Notes under the pieces: model-generated
Databases searched by the model: none
Told to the model about the DNA's origin: nothing
What the model saw: only the letters and a program-made list of their open reading frames with translations
Translations under genes and position numbers: made by a program
In this document: in pieces, positions 22,778-31,381 of the stretch
Layout: every line of letters starts with the position of its first letter
How positions within the stretch are numbered: position 1 is the stretch's first letter
DNA from: Anaerolineae bacterium
GTDB lineage: Bacteria; Chloroflexota; Anaerolineae; UBA4142; SHND01
Assembly (NCBI GenBank): GCA_021463195.1
Contig: JAJTXZ010000040.1
Location: 1 to 42,452, forward strand
DNA: 42,452 nt
Direction of reading: 5' to 3'

Positions 22778-25099
22778 ATGGAAAATGATTCCCCCTCCTC
22801 TGCCCCGCGCGGCGACACAAATATCGCCAACATTGGCGCGGGCGCGCGAGTCAAACAATTCGCACAGGGTAGTAACATCACCCAAATCGAAGGGTACACC
22901 GCCGAACAAGTTCAAACGCTGCTCGCCGAAATTCGCGCGTCGTTCCAACCCAAACCGTTCGATGGACGTTCCCCGTATGTGGGTCTCGCCTCATTTCAAG
23001 AACAAGACGCCGACCGTTTTTTTGGACGCGAAAAATTAACGCAAGAACTTGTCGCGCGCATCGAAACGGCGCGCTTGCTCGTGATTGCCGGACCTTCGGG
23101 CAGCGGCAAATCGTCACTCGCGCGCGCGGGCTTGCTCCACGCGTTGCGAAACGGCGCGCGCGCGGGCAGTGAAAATTGGTTGTACGAAATTCTCACGCCC
23201 GGACGACATCCGCTTCAACAACTCGCCCGCGTCGTTTCCGCCCTCGCCAAAAGCACGAACGCGGGCGATGAAATTCAACAACGCGGGCGCGACGACGCGA
23301 CGCTATTGCATCGCTGGGCGGACATTGCGCTCGGCGACCAAAAAACGCGCCGCGCGATTTTGCTCGTTGACCAATTTGAAGAGAGTTTCACGCAAGCGGA
23401 CCAAACCGAACGCGCGGCATTTTTCAATCAATTGCTCTACGCCGCCACAATCGAAAACGGACGCGTCACTCTTGTCGTTTGCACGCGTTCCGACTTTATC
23501 GGCAACTGGGCAGCGTATCCGAATCTGAACGCGCAACTCGCGCACGGCGTCAATCAAGTTCCGCCGATGCAGCCGGACGAATTGGTGAGCGCGATTGCGC
23601 GTCCCGCGCTCCAGGTTGGTTTGCAAATTGACCCCGCGCTCGTCAAACAAATTTTGGACGACATGCGCGCCGCGCCCGGCGCGTTGCCGTTGATGCAATT
23701 CGCGCTCGACGATTTGTTCCAATACGAAAAAAGTCAAGGCGGCGTCATTGCGCTCACGCTTGAAGATTATTTGAAACGCGGCGGATTGGAAAAAGCATTG
23801 ACGCGCCACGCCGACGCGGAATTTGCGAAACTGGGCACGGACGAACAAAACATCGCGCGCGCGATTTTCACGCGCTTGATTGAACCCGGACCCGGCAATG
23901 TGGACACGCGGCGCACGGCGCGTTTGCAAGAAATCGTTTCTGCCGACGCGAACGCCGCCCAAGTGAAACCGGTGATTGCGAAACTCGCGGACGCGCGGCT
24001 CGTGACGACGGACCAAAAGGATGCGGACGAAACTGTCACGCTCGCGCACGAACGCTTGATTGACGCGTGGGGCTGGCTGCGGAAATTGGTGGACGAGAAC
24101 CGCGATGCGATTGCGCTGCAAAATCAAATCAATGATGATGCAAAAGAATGGGAACAGCACAGACGCGATGCAAGTTATCTGTACGTCGGCGCGCGTCTGG
24201 CGACGGCGCAAGAGGAAGTGGAGAAAAAGAAAATTGCGTTGAGCGCGGTAGGGCAGGAGTTTGTGCAAGCGGGTACAACTGCGCGGCAAGCCGTCCGTCA
24301 AGCGCGTCAACGCCAGCGGAGACTTGTTTCTCTTGCTGGATTTGCTTTTGTTATTTTGCTTGTCAATATCGCGTATGAGCCAATTCGACGAGAGTTTCTA
24401 CGACAACAAGCTCTCGTGCTCAAGCCAATTCCGATCTCCGATTCAAAAGTAGTTCTGGGCGATGCAAGAAGTGATGGAAACAGGGCAGACTATTTGCCCC
24501 TTGGTTCACAACTTGTGAAATCATTTTCTATTGAACCATTAGAAGTAACTAATGCACGCTACTTGCTCTGCATCGAAGCATTGGCGTGTTCGGCACCAAT
24601 CGCGTTCAAATCCTCATACTCAGATAGCAAGTATGCGAATTATCCTGTTGTCAATGTTTCAGCAATCCAAGCAAGTCAATTTTGCGAATGGTTGGGGCGT
24701 CGTTTGCCTACGGAGCGTGAATGGGAACGCGCCGCTCGCGGCACTGCCGCATTTCCTTGGCCCTGGGGTATAGAAACACCGGTCCCTACTCGAAGCAATC
24801 TATATTACCGAGGATTACCAGCTCCATTAGTGCAACGTGTAGGTAGTTATCCCGACGACAAATCATCTGAATCCGTATTTGATTTGGCTGGCAATGTTTC
24901 GGAATGGACACGCTCATCGTTTGATTTAGAACAACCTGATTGGTCAGAAAATGATGAGAAATTACCGCCCACTCTCACAATAAAAGGAGGTGATGTAAAA
25001 ACGCGACCAGAACACATGGGGAATACAATTGCGTATCGTTTGGAAAGAAAGCCCCTTTCGTTCGATGAGACAGTTGGTTTTCGTTGTGTAGCACATTGA
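22778..25099 (+). CDS. nSTAND NTPase fused to an FGE-like (formylglycine-generating-enzyme-like) domain
   Basis: 773 residues from ATG 22778; the frame is open to 22559 but lacks a better start. Residues 12-38 (GDTNIANIGAGARVKQFAQG...) are a short repetitive N-terminal element seen in other STAND proteins. The NTPase has SPYVGLASFQEQDADRFFGRE, Walker A GPSGSGKSS (105-113) and Walker B RRAILLVDQFEESF (191-204). A TM helix is at about 516-533. Residues 556-773 resemble an FGE/sulfatase-modifying domain (NVSAIQASQFCEWLGRRLPT, VFDLAGNVSEWT, VGFRCVAH), but the RGGSW core reads IKGGDV and the catalytic cysteines are missing. The base composition turns AT-richer near 24320. A signalling/conflict-type role is inferred. 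Confidence 0.85.
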   Translation: MENDSPSSAPRGDTNIANIGAGARVKQFAQGSNITQIEGYTAEQVQTLLAEIRASFQPKPFDGRSPYVGLASFQEQDADRFFGREKLTQELVARIETARLLVIAGPSGSGKSSLARAGLLHALRNGARAGSENWLYEILTPGRHPLQQLARVVSALAKSTNAGDEIQQRGRDDATLLHRWADIALGDQKTRRAILLVDQFEESFTQADQTERAAFFNQLLYAATIENGRVTLVVCTRSDFIGNWAAYPNLNAQLAHGVNQVPPMQPDELVSAIARPALQVGLQIDPALVKQILDDMRAAPGALPLMQFALDDLFQYEKSQGGVIALTLEDYLKRGGLEKALTRHADAEFAKLGTDEQNIARAIFTRLIEPGPGNVDTRRTARLQEIVSADANAAQVKPVIAKLADARLVTTDQKDADETVTLAHERLIDAWGWLRKLVDENRDAIALQNQINDDAKEWEQHRRDASYLYVGARLATAQEEVEKKKIALSAVGQEFVQAGTTARQAVRQARQRQRRLVSLAGFAFVILLVNIAYEPIRREFLRQQALVLKPIPISDSKVVLGDARSDGNRADYLPLGSQLVKSFSIEPLEVTNARYLLCIEALACSAPIAFKSSYSDSKYANYPVVNVSAIQASQFCEWLGRRLPTEREWERAARGTAAFPWPWGIETPVPTRSNLYYRGLPAPLVQRVGSYPDDKSSESVFDLAGNVSEWTRSSFDLEQPDWSENDEKLPPTLTIKGGDVKTRPEHMGNTIAYRLERKPLSFDETVGFRCVAH

Positions 25100-25134
25100 C
25101 GGGGGCCCAAATTCATGATTGATGGAGGAAACCG

Positions 25135-25770
25135 ATGGCACGCAAAGTGACAGGCACAAAAATCACCCAAAAATTTGGAGAGATCAAATCAAATCGTTCC
25201 ACCACATTTTCTATACTTCCTGATTCAAATGGCAATGTTCTCAAGATTCAACTGACAGCCACAGACGAGCAACAGCTACGGAGATTCATCCAATACCAAG
25301 TACGTCAAAACAGAAAGGGTATTGGCGTACAATTTTGGGTCATAAAGCGCAGCAGAAGAGTACCAGTTGCAACAATCTCTTACAAGTGTTTGGATATATC
25401 CAACAAGCAAATCGATTGGAAAGGGTTGAGCATATCCCTACAAAAATCAGGGTACCGTTATAAAGGCATTGGGAATATCAAGATGCCATGGGAAGTTTTG
25501 CAGAATGAATTCCTTGATTTCCCACTCGACAATGAGGACATCATCGACGTTGAATTTTCAGTAACAGCCGGTGCAATCAAGCTTCAACTATACGAATTCA
25601 CCGACCTGACGAGAAGTTTAAGCAAGCTATGTGCCGAAAAAGAGATTACTCCGATTGATGGGACGGTAAAAATTGTCGGAGAAAAAAGGCACATTGGGAA
25701 CTGGAACATACGAATAATCGGGCTCAAATCCAAAAATCAGGGCACTTTCCGATCAACTATGATGTGGTGA
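25135..25770 (+). CDS. Unrecognised protein downstream of the STAND gene
   Basis: 211 residues from ATG 25135, with a good GGAGG at 25124-25128. It lies 35 nt after the STAND stop on the same strand, so the two are probably one operon. The sequence is Lys/Ile/Gln-rich and beta-rich (TFSILPDSNGNVLKIQLTAT, VEFSVTAGAIKLQLYEF) with no signal peptide or membrane segment. I cannot assign a family. Its codons are AT-rich, unlike the GCG-rich genes around it, which suggests recent transfer together with the STAND C-terminus. Confidence 0.75.
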   Translation: MARKVTGTKITQKFGEIKSNRSTTFSILPDSNGNVLKIQLTATDEQQLRRFIQYQVRQNRKGIGVQFWVIKRSRRVPVATISYKCLDISNKQIDWKGLSISLQKSGYRYKGIGNIKMPWEVLQNEFLDFPLDNEDIIDVEFSVTAGAIKLQLYEFTDLTRSLSKLCAEKEITPIDGTVKIVGEKRHIGNWNIRIIGLKSKNQGTFRSTMMW

Positions 25771-25940
25771 TTTCAAGTTGCCGCTTTCAGAGCGAGTAAT
25801 CATGGAATGTATTCGAGCTCTGCATTGTGGAACACGACAACACCCGTACAAATTTTGATTTTCGGCACTGCTTTAGCAAGAAAATCTACTCCGGCAAGAA
25901 GCAACGCTCAGCGGTCATGACGTTCGAGCGTTGCTTCTTC

Positions 25941-25997
25941 TCACCCCGTATTCCGCAACCCCGCCGCAATCCCATTGATCGTCACCACCATCGCGTC
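25941..25997 (-). pseudogene. Duplicated 57-bp remnant of the ppc 3' end
   Basis: Bases 25941-25997 are identical to 26194-26250, the last 18 codons plus stop of ppc. The copy begins exactly at the stop codon (TCA on this strand) and lies 253 bp away from the functional end. Confidence 0.92.
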
Positions 25998-26189
25998 GCG
26001 GCGAGCGGACAACGGATAATGAAAGCGGATGAACGGATGCGCGTATCCTATCCGTTCATCCGCTTTTCCATCCGTTGGCAGTCGCTCTCATCATCGCGTC
26101 GCGGTCAGCGGTCAACGGATAATAAAAACGGATAAACGAATGCGCGCGTTCTATCCGTTTATCCGCTCTTTTATCCGTTGGCAGTTCTC
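25988..26189. repeat. Two tandem ~100-bp palindromic units next to ppc
   Basis: Unit 1 (about 25988-26087) and unit 2 (about 26088-26189) share CATCGCGTCGCGG at the start, CAACGGATAAT, GCGC and ATCCGTTGGCAG at the end. Within each, CGGATAA/CGGATGA words face ATCCGTT/ATCCGCT words, giving a palindrome. The units are similar but not identical. Confidence 0.8.
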
Positions 26190-26193
26190 CCCC

Positions 26194-28977
26194 TCACCCC
26201 GTATTCCGCAACCCCGCCGCAATCCCATTGATCGTCACCACCATCGCGTCCATCAATTCCGCGTGTCCTTTGGCATCATTTTTCTCCAACGCGCGCAATC
26301 GTCGCATCAATTCGATTTGAATAAAATTTAACGGGTCCACGTACGGATTCCGCAAATGAATCGCGCGCTGCAACACGGGTTCATTGTCGAGAATGTCATT
26401 TTGTTCCGTCAATCTTAAAATCCACGCGCGCGTGCGGTCGAATTCCGCGCGGATATCGCCAAAAATTTCCGCGCGCAGATTTTCATCTTGCACCAATTCC
26501 GCGTATTGCGCGGCGATGCCCATGTCCGCTTTACCCAACGCGTTTTGCGCGTTCTGCAGCATCGTATTGAAAAATTGCCACTCGCGCGTCATCGCGCGCA
26601 AAATTTCGATTTTTGAATTTGCCCCCGGCAAAGCGGCAGAATCTCCGGCGACGGCGTCGAACGCCGCGCCCAAACCGTACCAGCCCGGCAAATTAAAGCG
26701 CGACTGCATCCAACTAAACACCCATGGAATCGCGCGCAGCGTTTGCACCGAGCGCGTTGGCTTGCGGCGCGCGGGACGCGAACCGATACGCAGTTGTTCG
26801 ATTTCTTGAATCGGCGTCGCCTGTTCCCAAAATTCGATAAAGCGCGGTTTCTCGTACACCAGCGCGCGATACGCGGCTAAACCCGCATCCGACAATGCCT
26901 GCATCATCGCGCGCCAATCCGCGCGTAAATCCTCCGGCGGCGTCATGCTCGCGCGCAACACCGCATAAATAATTTGTTCCAAATGCCGATGCGCGAGCTG
27001 CGGATTACTATAGCGCGCGGCAAGCACTTCGCCCTGCTCTGTCATCCGAAAACGGCCGTCGAGCGTGCCGGGCGGTTCCGCCAAAATCGCGCGCCAGGGC
27101 GGTCCGCCGCCGCGCGCCACACTGCCGCCGCGTCCATGAAACAGAGTCAGTTCCACGCCGTGCGCGCGACACGTTTCCGCGAGCGCGGTTTTGGCTTGAT
27201 ACAATGCCCAATTTGCCGCGATCAAGCCGCTCTCCTTGTTGCTGTCCGAATAGCCGACCATCACCTGAAGTTTCATGCCGCGCGCTCGCAAATGTCGAGC
27301 GTACGCGGCATTAGCGAACAATTCCCGCAAAATCGGCGCGGCGGCTTGTAGAGCTTGCATCGTTTCAAACAATGGCACAATGTCGAGTTGGTCGGCGATG
27401 CCCGCCCAATGCGCCAAAAACAAAACCGCCAACACATCGCTCGCCGCCTGCGCCATCGAAATCACAAAACCGCCAAGCGGCGCCGCGCCATAATTTTCAT
27501 GCACGCGCGCCAACATTTGAAATAACGCGATGGTTTCATTGGTTTCATCGCTCAAACCGCCGCCTTGGCGCAAAACTTGCGGCGGCTGCTGAATCAAATA
27601 CGTCAACAAGCGCGCCTGCTCCGCGCGCGTCATTTGCGCCAAATGCGGCGTCACGCGATGCGCGTACAACAACGCGTCCACATCCGCGAGCAAACGTGAC
27701 GCCTCTTGCCGTAAATCTAAATGCGCCGTGTGAAAACCAAACACCGCGACCTGTTCGCGCAAGGTTCGTAAATCCGCCGCCGCAATCACCTGTCCGCGGT
27801 CGGCGCTCAAGCTGTCGTCCAACATTCGCAAAGCCGCGTCAAATTGCGCGGCGTCGCGTAGCGCGGGCAGCGCTGTCTCATTTTTGCCGAGCAAACGTTC
27901 CGTCATTTTATCGCGCGTCGTCGCGTCGAGCTCATGCGCGATGCTTTCCAATTTCAAGCGGTAGCTTTCCAGCGGATAGCGTTCGCGCAACAATGCCAAA
28001 TGCGCGTGCGGGTGTTCCAAATCTTTTTGCAGCGACGCCTGCAATGCTTCTGAAACGCGCGCGCGTTGTCTGGACACGCTAAGGTCGCGCGCCAAGGCGC
28101 GCGTCGCCGCGCGATAATTTTCCACTGCGAGGCCGCGCTGGAGCCGCAACGCTTCCGCCGTTACCGCCGTCGTTACAAATGGATTGCCGTCGCGGTCGCC
28201 GCCAATCCACGAACCGAACGAAATAAAATGCGCGGGCAGCGCGAGATCGGGATACGTCGCCGCGAGCGCCTCGCGCAAATCCGCGTGCAAGCGCGGCGCA
28301 ATCGTCCACAAGGTGGACTCGAAAAAGAACAGACCGGTGCGCGCTTCGTCGGTGGCTTCCGGACGCGTGCTGCGCGAACGGTCGGTCAGCCACAGCGCAT
28401 GAATTTCCGCGCGCAATTTATTTACGTGCGCCGCGCGTTCGCGCGGCGCGAGGTCGGCGCGGTCCAATTCGTACAGCGACGCTGCCATCCGCTCAAGTTT
28501 GGAGAGAATCGTGCGCCGTTTCGCTTCGGTCGGATGCGCGGTAAAAACGAGCTCGACGCGCAAGCGCGCCAGCAGCGCCGCGACGCGTTCCGCCGAAATA
28601 TTTTCCGCGCGAAATTCTTGCAGCGCGCGCGCGATGGATTCATCGCGTGAAGCGTCCGCCAGCGCGCGTTCGCGCGCGCGCAAGACGCGCACGCGCTGCT
28701 GTTCTTCCGCCAAATTCACCAAATCGAAATAAGCCGTGAACGCGAGCGCAATCAATTCGAGCGTGGCGACATCGTGTTGGCTGATTTGCGCGGCGAGCGC
28801 GCGCGCCGCGTCCGCGTCGCCGCCGCGGCGCGCTTTAGCTAGCGCGCGCACGCGTTCCTCTGTCGCAAACAACTGGTCGCCCTCTAAATCGCGCAGCGTC
28901 GCGCCCAATATGCCGCCAAGTAAATGAATGTCGCGCGAAAGCGGCGACGGTTCGGTTTCGCTCAAAGTTCTAGTCAT
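26194..28977 (-). CDS. ppc: Phosphoenolpyruvate carboxylase
   Basis: 927 residues; it converts PEP and bicarbonate to oxaloacetate (anaplerosis). Catalytic motifs: VFTAHPTEAKRRTILSKLER (His138 region), FHGRGGSVARGGGP (PEP-binding loop) and RNPYVDPLNFIQIELMRRLR near the end. The C-terminus (VVTINGIAAGLRNTG) is the usual allosteric-site end, intact. The start MTRTLSETEPSPLSRD fits the family. It is divergent from the LCP gene across 53 bp. A copy of its last 57 bp lies downstream (25941-25997). Confidence 0.97.
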   Translation of the reverse strand: MTRTLSETEPSPLSRDIHLLGGILGATLRDLEGDQLFATEERVRALAKARRGGDADAARALAAQISQHDVATLELIALAFTAYFDLVNLAEEQQRVRVLRARERALADASRDESIARALQEFRAENISAERVAALLARLRVELVFTAHPTEAKRRTILSKLERMAASLYELDRADLAPRERAAHVNKLRAEIHALWLTDRSRSTRPEATDEARTGLFFFESTLWTIAPRLHADLREALAATYPDLALPAHFISFGSWIGGDRDGNPFVTTAVTAEALRLQRGLAVENYRAATRALARDLSVSRQRARVSEALQASLQKDLEHPHAHLALLRERYPLESYRLKLESIAHELDATTRDKMTERLLGKNETALPALRDAAQFDAALRMLDDSLSADRGQVIAAADLRTLREQVAVFGFHTAHLDLRQEASRLLADVDALLYAHRVTPHLAQMTRAEQARLLTYLIQQPPQVLRQGGGLSDETNETIALFQMLARVHENYGAAPLGGFVISMAQAASDVLAVLFLAHWAGIADQLDIVPLFETMQALQAAAPILRELFANAAYARHLRARGMKLQVMVGYSDSNKESGLIAANWALYQAKTALAETCRAHGVELTLFHGRGGSVARGGGPPWRAILAEPPGTLDGRFRMTEQGEVLAARYSNPQLAHRHLEQIIYAVLRASMTPPEDLRADWRAMMQALSDAGLAAYRALVYEKPRFIEFWEQATPIQEIEQLRIGSRPARRKPTRSVQTLRAIPWVFSWMQSRFNLPGWYGLGAAFDAVAGDSAALPGANSKIEILRAMTREWQFFNTMLQNAQNALGKADMGIAAQYAELVQDENLRAEIFGDIRAEFDRTRAWILRLTEQNDILDNEPVLQRAIHLRNPYVDPLNFIQIELMRRLRALEKNDAKGHAELMDAMVVTINGIAAGLRNTG

Positions 28978-29030
28978 TTCGCGAATCTCGAACGCGCGCG
29001 CGCTATGCGTCGCGCGCGAGTTCGAGTATT

Positions 29031-30182
29031 ATGGGATTTGTGGCAAAGCGTAAACAACGCGCGGCGCGGCGTCCGGTTTCGACCAATGTGTGTGGCGCAA
29101 GTCGGCTTTCAATTCTGATTCTTGCGCTGCTCGCGCTCGCGCTCTTGAGCGGCGCGTTCGGTTTTTATTTTCAAGCGCAAACGCAAGACTTGGCGCGCCA
29201 AATCTTGGCGCAGGCGCCTTTTGACCTGCCTACCGCCGAGCCGCCTACGCCCCGATATTCGTTCGTGCCGCCGGAAGAGAGCGAAGATGTCAATCTGCTC
29301 AAGCAGCCGACTATTTCAGCGCGCGCCGTCGCCACCGCGCCGCCCGCGCTGGGCAAACTCGATCGCACGCTAAATGTGTTGTTGCTCGGCAGTGACCAAC
29401 GTCCGGGCGAACCGGTGTGGCGCACCGATGTTATCATGATTGCGTTTCTGGATGCCGAAAACGGGCGCGCCGCCATCTTGAGTTTGCCGCGCGATTTATA
29501 TGTGAATATTCCCACGCGCGGTTGGGATCGCATTAACATTGCCGATTTCTGGGGTGAGTATACCAAATATCCGGGCGGCGGGCCCGGCTTGATTGCCCAA
29601 GTCATCGCGGACAATTTTGGGGTTCGCATTGACAAGTATGCGCGCGTGAATTTTGACGGCTTTACTAAAATTGTGGATACGCTTGGCGGGATTGACGTGA
29701 ATGTGCCATGCGCGCTCGAAGATGATTTTATTGACGCGAGTTCGCCGACGGGCTTTCGCCATTTTGCGGTGAACGCGGGTTTGCAGCGCATGAATGGCGC
29801 GACGGCGTTGATGTTTGCGCGACAGCGTCACAACACGGGCGATGTTTCGCGCGCGCAGCGACAGCAGCGCGTCCTGTTTGCGCTCCGCGACAAAATATTG
29901 TCGCCCGACGTTGTGCCGAAAATTCCGCAGTTGTATAACCAATTTCAAACAATGGTGACGACCGATTTTGGTCCATTGGATGTGCCGCGTCTCGCGCAAA
30001 TCGGCGAAAAGATTAAACCGGAGAATATCCGGGGCCGCGTGATTGACGAAACGATGTGGTATTTTTGGACGACGCCCGACGGCAAATCGGTTTTGGTGTT
30101 TGATAAAAATAAAGTGCGCGCGGCGGTGGACGATTTATTTAACGCGCCGCCGATCGAGGAAAGCAAAGTGGTGTGTCAATGA
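29031..30182 (+). CDS. LytR-CpsA-Psr (LCP) family cell-wall protein
   Basis: 383 residues. A basic N-terminus and one TM (SILILALLALALLSGAFGF) place the rest outside. The LCP domain has LNVLLLGSDQRPGEPVWRTD, AILSLPRDLYVNIP and RQRHNTGDVSRAQRQQRV, where the Arg and Asp residues bind the polyprenyl pyrophosphate of LCP ligases. Such enzymes attach glycopolymers to the wall or, in Chloroflexota, possibly to S-layer or membrane glycans. The 3' end overlaps the convergent azlD by seven bases. Confidence 0.93.
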   Translation: MGFVAKRKQRAARRPVSTNVCGASRLSILILALLALALLSGAFGFYFQAQTQDLARQILAQAPFDLPTAEPPTPRYSFVPPEESEDVNLLKQPTISARAVATAPPALGKLDRTLNVLLLGSDQRPGEPVWRTDVIMIAFLDAENGRAAILSLPRDLYVNIPTRGWDRINIADFWGEYTKYPGGGPGLIAQVIADNFGVRIDKYARVNFDGFTKIVDTLGGIDVNVPCALEDDFIDASSPTGFRHFAVNAGLQRMNGATALMFARQRHNTGDVSRAQRQQRVLFALRDKILSPDVVPKIPQLYNQFQTMVTTDFGPLDVPRLAQIGEKIKPENIRGRVIDETMWYFWTTPDGKSVLVFDKNKVRAAVDDLFNAPPIEESKVVCQ

Positions 30183-30505
30183 ACAAAAAAATGCAAGCCC
30201 CATAATATCAGCATCCCCACCACAATCGTCGCCAGCACATTTTTTGTGCGCCACGCGACGAATCCCGCGACGATGCCCGCGAGCAGCCGCGCATTGAACG
30301 GCGATAAATTGACGCCGCCATTCTGAATCAGAATTTCGGGCAGCGTAAACGCGGACAATACCGCGACCGGCACAAATGTCAACGCGCGCGTGAACCATGC
30401 GGGCATTGTCATGCGCCCATGAATGGCGATGAACGAAAAGCGAATTAAAAAAGTGGCGATGCCGCATGCAATAATCGTGAGCCACAACTCGAGTGAGGAT
30501 TCCAT
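30176..30505 (-). CDS. azlD: AzlD-like branched-chain amino acid exporter subunit
   Basis: 109 residues, four membrane helices (WLTIIACGIATFLIRFSFIA, AVLSAFTLPEIL and others), the pattern of AzlD. It forms a two-subunit branched-chain amino acid exporter with AzlC encoded upstream on the same strand. The 94-bp gap between them holds a word-built palindrome. It overlaps the LCP gene by 7 bp at its 3' end. Confidence 0.88.
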   Translation of the reverse strand: MESSLELWLTIIACGIATFLIRFSFIAIHGRMTMPAWFTRALTFVPVAVLSAFTLPEILIQNGGVNLSPFNARLLAGIVAGFVAWRTKNVLATIVVGMLILWGLHFFVH

Positions 30506-30580
30506 GGATTTGGGATACAGATGTCATAGATTTAGAGCGCTGTTTATCTGTGTAATCTATGCAAGCTGTGTCCAAAAAAT
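30506..30580. repeat. Heptamer-word palindrome, azlC-azlD gap
   Basis: GGATTTG, GGATACA, GATGTCA and TAGATTT fill 30506-30533 (28 bp) right next to the azlD start. TAATCTA, TGCAAGC, TGTGTCC and A-rich bases follow at 30553-30580 as the other arm. Confidence 0.75.
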
Positions 30581-30599
30581 TAAATTGTGATGTATTGTG

Positions 30600-31289
30600 T
30601 CAGGTCTTGTTCGCGCGCATTTCCAACGTCAACCCAAGCGCGATCGCCGCCATCGCCGCGACGATATAGCCGAGTTTGTAGGGCAAGCCAAACGCGATGA
30701 CGCCGCCGACAGCGGCAGCTAGCGCGCACGCTATGAATGCGCGCGTTCGCAGCATCGGTATCACCAGCCCGATGAACGTCAGCGGCAGCACGAAATCTAG
30801 CGCCCATTCGGACGGCGTTTGCGCGCCGATAAAAATTCCGAGCGCCGTGCTTAGCTGCCAGAAAATCCACAATGTGCTTTCCGCGCCAAACAAGAACCAA
30901 TGGCGATTGGGTCCGTCAGTTTGTTTTTGCAAATGCGCGATGGCGACTGCGTACGCTTCATCGGTCAATAAATACGCGAGCAGCATTTTCCATCCGACCG
31001 ATAATTTTTCGAGATACGGCGCCAGCGACGCGCTATACAACGCGTGCCGCAAATTCACCGCGAACACCGTCAGAACCAAAATGAGCGCGGGTGTTCCTGC
31101 CACAATCAAGGGCGCGGCGATGAATTGCGACGCGCCGCCAAAAATCACTAGCGACATGGCTTGGGCGAGCGAAGCGGGCAAGCCGAGCTGCGCCGCGAGC
31201 GCGCCATAAATAAAACCGAACGGCGCCACGCCGACAATTAACGGCAATTCCGCGCGCACACCGGCAAAGAATTCGGACCGAGGTGTCAT
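30600..31289 (-). CDS. azlC: AzlC-like branched-chain amino acid exporter subunit
   Basis: 229 residues. FFAGVRAELPLIVGVAPFGFIYG and VIFGGASQFIAAPLIVAGTP are the AzlC motifs, with about seven membrane helices. It partners AzlD in exporting branched-chain amino acids. The gene follows argH on the same strand with about 92 bp between them, so a link to the amino-acid operon is likely but not proven. Confidence 0.92.
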   Translation of the reverse strand: MTPRSEFFAGVRAELPLIVGVAPFGFIYGALAAQLGLPASLAQAMSLVIFGGASQFIAAPLIVAGTPALILVLTVFAVNLRHALYSASLAPYLEKLSVGWKMLLAYLLTDEAYAVAIAHLQKQTDGPNRHWFLFGAESTLWIFWQLSTALGIFIGAQTPSEWALDFVLPLTFIGLVIPMLRTRAFIACALAAAVGGVIAFGLPYKLGYIVAAMAAIALGLTLEMRANKT

Positions 31290-31299
31290 GGGCTTGAAA

Positions 31300-31360
31300 A
31301 CGCGAATCTACGCGAATCGAAACGAATTATTTTTTCGTAAAGATTCGCGTAGATTCGCGT
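31300..31360. repeat. 19-bp perfect palindrome between azlC and argH
   Basis: ACGCGAATCTACGCGAATC at 31300-31318 is the exact reverse complement of 31342-31360. The arms are decamer words (ACGCGAATCT, ACGCGAATCG). Read on the minus strand the hairpin is followed by TTTTC, so it may terminate argH transcripts. Confidence 0.85.
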
Positions 31361-31381
31361 TGAAATTGCTTTCAATAAATT

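Larger units (their letters stand above)
25771..26193. other. Gene-free stretch with ppc 3'-end duplication and two palindromes
   Basis: 25771-25940 shows nothing I can name. From 25941 the stretch is entirely duplicated material: a 57-bp copy of the end of ppc and two similar palindromic units, described separately. Confidence 0.7.

Noticed and set aside
25941-26250. Insertion sequence or MITE with target-site duplication
   Set aside because: The 57-bp direct repeat is the end of ppc rather than a short TSD, and no transposase or terminal inverted repeat of a known IS is present.
26029-26331. Repeat-rich ORF across the ppc end
   Set aside because: The translation is made of the palindromic units and the ppc antisense strand.
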